This document shows positions 6,401 through 8,034 of a DNA stretch of 8,034 nt, one piece after another. Position 1 is the stretch's first letter, and every line of letters begins with the position of its first letter. The stretch is from Bacillota bacterium. GTDB lineage: Bacteria > Bacillota > Clostridia > Acetivibrionales > DSM-2933. The position numbers and the translations under genes were made by a program. The notes under the pieces were generated by a model. That model ran no database searches. It had not been told where the DNA came from and was given only the letters and a program-made list of their open reading frames with translations. The stretch covers positions 1 through 8,034 of the forward strand of contig JAUZPS010000196.1 in NCBI GenBank assembly GCA_030705945.1, in the 5' to 3' direction.

Positions 6401-7709
6401 TTTCTCCGCTGCATATGTACGACGTTCCATTATAAAGGCTGCCCTGACAGCTTATTGCAATAACTTTCCTTCCCTCTAAAGCCTTAAATTTATTTATTGT
6501 TAGGTTTGCGCCCTCAAAAATACTAGTGTTATTGCCGCTTTTTCTTAGCAGTTGAGAAATATTTATCATTTTTGTTTTTTTGGCTTCCCCTAAGTTAGCT
6601 TCCGAGTCAAATATCAGCGCGGAGCCACTAGCTGAACCAGCAGGTAAGATTGGAAGCTCTCCCCTAATCCCGCTGTTCATTGCAAACCAGATTGAATCAC
6701 ATCCATCAGAAACCCCTTCAGCTGTTACGGCTGGATTTGATTTTAACCATGCTACAACTTTTTTGGTAACCACATCAGCGCTTTGTGTTTTAATTAGTTT
6801 GGAAAGCAGTCGGTTTGTACCATCTAATACCTGTTGGAATTTATTTATTTGAGGAGAAGTTATATTGGAAATTACATTTATCTTAACCTTATTTGCGCTA
6901 TTTAATATCTTTGTCTCGTCATTTATTGAAACTTGAGCTGAAGCTATACAGACCAAGCTCTTTTCAGCATTTTGTTTTACAGTTATTATGCCGCTATAAA
7001 CTCCGTCATACTTAATGCTGTCACCATTTGAAAGGTTTCCGTCATCCTGCATCATAGTTTTTGAAATAATTTTAGTACCATCCATTAAACTCAATTCTAT
7101 ACCCTGATTTTTTGCCAACCTGCCTTTAGGAGTAATGGTAAACGTAAAGGAAGAATTTTTCCCCACGGCAGCTGCGTCTTTGTCAACTCTTAGTTCTCCC
7201 AGATCTTCCATAGGAATTGTATAATCTACAGTCACCTCTTTGGATGTTGAGTTTTCACCAATATTATTGCATGCTGATACACGATAATTATAAGTCGTTC
7301 CGGAAAAAACGTCTCCATCAAAAAATTTTGTATCAACAGTTTTAATGCCTACTTTAGCATACTGACCTTCATCCACTTTTTTCTCTACTTGATAATAAAC
7401 CGCATCTGTTACATCAGGCCAACTTACAGTAATATTGCCATCTGATCTTGCGGCGTAGATTTCTGAAGAACTGAAGTCTTTAACGTTCAGAGCTGCGCTG
7501 ACGGAATAGGCGCTGCTATATACACTCTCTGTAACGTTAGTTTTTGGATCCTCCGAAGCTAAGAGAGTGACCTTGCTTGATGTAGCTACTGGATTACTTT
7601 CTATTGATACAATGCTCTGGTTTTTACCCGCAGCCGCAAACGAGCTGATCGGTAAAACTTGGAACGTTATAAGCATCGATAGCCCTAAAGCTAAGCATTT
7701 TCTCCTCAT
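3459..7709 (-). CDS. Secreted multidomain cell-wall protein: FnIII, degenerate caspase-like, degenerate M23, PG-binding, glucosaminidase
   Basis: This is a 1416-residue exported protein. Residues 1 to about 26 are a Sec signal peptide (MRRK, hydrophobic core, SSFAAA). About 76-165 is FnIII and 167-281 Ig-like. About 285-580 resembles the caspase/CHAT/C25 fold, with VIAISCQGS at 416-424 where HG is expected and VVFLASGRG at 484-492 where a Cys is expected. About 582-746 is a jelly-roll, CBM-like domain (DFENGLYGW). About 760-900 is M23/LytM with H785-x3-D789 and H836, but HxH reads V868-L-G870. About 1034-1102 is PG-binding 1. About 1241-1395 is a glucosaminidase with putative catalytic E1283, YNFFAIGAYDGN (1308-1319) and GWTTPQKAI (1332-1340). 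Segments 900-1030 and 1103-1240 are unassigned linkers. The likely role is an extracellular N-acetylglucosaminidase cutting peptidoglycan glycan strands, with the degenerate domains perhaps serving in binding. The start is ATG 7709 with AAAGGGGG 11 bases upstream. The N-terminal half could have another function. Confidence 0.85.
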   Translation of the reverse strand: MRRKCLALGLSMLITFQVLPISSFAAAGKNQSIVSIESNPVATSSKVTLLASEDPKTNVTESVYSSAYSVSAALNVKDFSSSEIYAARSDGNITVSWPDVTDAVYYQVEKKVDEGQYAKVGIKTVDTKFFDGDVFSGTTYNYRVSACNNIGENSTSKEVTVDYTIPMEDLGELRVDKDAAAVGKNSSFTFTITPKGRLAKNQGIELSLMDGTKIISKTMMQDDGNLSNGDSIKYDGVYSGIITVKQNAEKSLVCIASAQVSINDETKILNSANKVKINVISNITSPQINKFQQVLDGTNRLLSKLIKTQSADVVTKKVVAWLKSNPAVTAEGVSDGCDSIWFAMNSGIRGELPILPAGSASGSALIFDSEANLGEAKKTKMINISQLLRKSGNNTSIFEGANLTINKFKALEGRKVIAISCQGSLYNGTSYICSGEIATPAKISAYEKDLKAGRIIIVKTAGGSYFGILPDFITYYNRNLDNTVVFLASGRGLDNQKMWDAFNRLGAKLILGFNGDVYEDYSIESANKFFTGLNDGLTVDQAYNWTLNQIGNNDNAWKGTNKKPASYFKMYGEGNMALKNKRFIANSDFENGLYGWKVTGDARIISQLGQLKPEGGNKIVMIGDGIGSVKDSYGIIEQSFFIPSGSRTLSFEYNVVPEKPEGYSDNKKDKFGFAVQLYSGSKLLTQNNIKDNTASNSSSGWKHIDLEVSQYSGKYIKLKFSIWGIGKYSYNKAAVIDSVKINGLSNCDGLNDNYDSNKQYLYWPVESTQITLPFGKIDGLSDSNHGGIDIQGNSGDDVVSAATGKIVYTGTQEGYGNVVYINSEYGNKNIQTRYSHLSKISVEAGNIILEGEAIGKLGDTGNIVGGSVLGFEVLESTDGNACSIDGSNSKRVNPQDYLLSTRSSALDYLSFPFAIGSEPGDNLDTTSVENLTSQQKYERNLDLNQGEAYLEKLVSSFSINKDAIKQDISSETAVVELNGRTKYYGIETKYGNARKVNNHLVINIADFADYFYPALMQNEIYPGNVLTIDMKNQYNPYVLKAQQRLKELGYNLLRNQFLNINGHFDESTLKAVNAFKSINKIGVAGLWNGQIGALAWGVLFSSSAKKCSSEVQDYKVKLEAIKKLCPNWSFDTYDAGIPFDLFVLKQYNMNNPSPKIDVAKYKENDNTVITNRIIRIRNNISSARNFNDSDISKKFLTDGGFFLTTYSGQDFFADPLNFLGSSSIYSFLQLGFDENIQTRDGVKAMLQGTYFETDADNYTNWFYDSAKQYGVNPYFLVAKAIVEGGAGNKASASLLLTGYKYADETVVYNFFAIGAYDGNAIENGALYAKNNGWTTPQKAIEGGAKFIGNSYISVGQDTYYTMRYNLPGYKKTGAFTHQYASNIADAVVKGNTLGKKLGKYLIDKHMTFKIPIFREE

Positions 7710-7720
7710 TTACATTATTT

Positions 7721-7728
7721 CCCCCTTT
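7721..7728 (-). promoter_or_regulatory. Ribosome binding site of the autolysin-like gene
   Basis: AAAGGGGG on the minus strand sits 11 bases before ATG 7709. The spacing is slightly long and the G-run is off-consensus compared with the AGGAGG of the small gene. An ATG four bases nearer the site (in GTAATG-type context, at 7716) runs straight into a stop, so 7709 is the usable start. Confidence 0.65.
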
Positions 7729-7749
7729 AAACTAATTAACGAAATTTAA

Positions 7750-7778
7750 ATTCTACGGTCTATCTATATAAAAAGCAA
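7750..7778 (-). promoter_or_regulatory. Candidate sigma-A promoter of the autolysin-like gene
   Basis: On the minus strand, TTGCTT (7773-7778) and TAGAAT (7750-7755) are separated by exactly 17 bases. The -10 matches 5 of 6 consensus bases and the -35 matches 3 of 6. Transcription would begin near 7743, leaving a leader of about 34 bases. The -35 box lies one base from the end of the 56-bp palindrome at 7780-7835, so anything bound there could affect polymerase. The weak -35 suggests activation or low basal use. Confidence 0.5.
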
Positions 7779-7779
7779 G

Positions 7780-7835
7780 GTATATATTTTGCAATATAAA
7801 AAATGGATGTAAAATGTTTATTGCAAAATATATAG
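7780..7835 (-). repeat. 56-bp palindromic element, right (inverted) copy
   Basis: The arms 7781-7796 and 7819-7834 are perfect 16-base complements around a 22-base loop. Read on the minus strand, the unit matches 2965-3020 at 53 of 56 bases, and similarity stops abruptly at both ends apart from a nearby shared ACAGTT. It ends one base upstream of the candidate -35 of the autolysin-like gene, whereas the left copy lies downstream of genes. That difference in placement argues against a single conserved terminator role. Confidence 0.85.
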
Positions 7836-7840
7836 GAACT

Positions 7841-7887
7841 GTTTCCATATTATTCTAACATATGCTTAAAATAGTTTCCATATTATT
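7841..7887 (-). repeat. Two perfect 14-base direct repeats upstream of the promoter
   Basis: AATAATATGGAAAC (minus-strand reading) occurs at 7841-7854 and 7874-7887, offset by 33 bases, close to three helical turns. The copies lie about 65-110 bases upstream of the candidate -35 box of the autolysin-like gene. Their phasing is compatible with a regulator binding twice on one DNA face. I do not recognise the motif. Confidence 0.6.
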
Positions 7888-7933
7888 GCTTGAACAAAAA
7901 AATTCTCATGAAATTTACGCATTAAATTAAATA

Positions 7934-7976
7934 AGCGCTTATCAGCCAATCAATATATCAATGGCTTTTAAGCGCT
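7934..7976. repeat. GCGCTT hairpin, right copy
   Basis: Arms 7934-7948 and 7962-7976 are 13/15 complementary around a 13-base loop, with AGCGCT at both outer ends. The halves resemble those of the hairpin at 2903-2935. It is flanked by AT-rich runs without a clear T-tract. It could terminate a gene lying beyond the right edge, or be a dispersed repeat. Confidence 0.55.
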
Positions 7977-8006
7977 GAAAATTTAACCTAAAAATTTAAC
8001 ATGGTA

Positions 8007-8034
8007 TGTCAGAGGATTAACACATCCTTAGACA
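8007..8034. repeat. Hairpin at the window edge
   Basis: TGTCAGAGGAT (8007-8017) and ATCCTTAGACA (8024-8034) are 9/11 complementary around a 6-base loop. The structure ends exactly at the window border, so its full extent is unknown. It could be part of a terminator or operator of a gene outside the window. Confidence 0.35.

Larger units (their letters stand above)
7710..8034. other. Gene-free upstream region of the autolysin-like gene
   Basis: This 325-base AT-rich spacer has no open frame of meaningful length with a ribosome binding site on either strand. In order from the gene it carries the ribosome binding site, the candidate promoter, the 56-bp palindrome, two 14-base direct repeats, the GCGCTT hairpin and an edge hairpin at 8007-8034. 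The gene beyond the right edge cannot be inferred. Confidence 0.75.

Noticed and set aside
5213..7749. Short rightward frames opposite the autolysin-like gene
   Set aside because: They are antisense shadows of clear protein domains; one at 6580-6852 is the longest but has low-complexity composition and no supporting signals.
2965..7835. Insertion sequence bounded by terminal inverted repeats
   Set aside because: No transposase or recombinase gene and no target-site duplication are visible. Each repeat is itself a palindrome, so the pair is reported as repeats and not called a mobile element.

Overview
The window looks like an AT-rich Gram-positive genome, most likely a member of the Clostridia. 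This rests on strong AGGAGG/AAAGGAG-type ribosome binding sites, AT-rich spacers, Sec signal peptides on both large proteins, and a peptidoglycan-targeting enzyme that combines M23-like, PG-binding and glucosaminidase modules. I cannot name a species.

Layout: bases 1-157 are the leader of a large rightward gene (158-2809) for a secreted protein. Its N-terminal domain carries the metal-ligand pattern of zinc-dependent phospholipase C / Het-C proteins. It is followed by an apparent calcium-binding C2-like domain and three fibronectin-III/Ig-like domains. Bases 2810-3225 hold no gene but are packed with nested inverted repeats. Two leftward genes follow: a 55-residue cysteine-rich protein (3226-3393) and, 65 bases upstream of it, a 1416-residue secreted multidomain cell-wall protein (3459-7709). 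Bases 7710-8034 hold the promoter region of the large leftward gene and more repeats.

The large leftward protein is the most interesting gene. In order it has a signal peptide, an FnIII domain, an Ig-like domain, a caspase/CHAT-like domain whose expected His and Cys positions read Gln and Gly, a jelly-roll (CBM-like) domain, an M23 (LytM) domain that keeps HxxxD but has lost the HxH motif, a PG-binding domain and a C-terminal glucosaminidase whose catalytic Glu appears intact. It therefore looks like one probably working peptidoglycan hydrolase joined to two probable pseudoenzymes.

A 56-bp palindromic element occurs twice, at 2965-3020 and inverted at 7780-7835 (53/56 identical). The pair brackets exactly the two leftward genes and their promoter. 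Related GCGCTT hairpins lie outside both copies, so the leftward pair sits between mirrored non-coding borders. No transposase or recombinase gene is present. The rightward and leftward genes converge on 2810-3225 and are not an operon. A joint role on membranes and cell walls outside the cell is only an inference.
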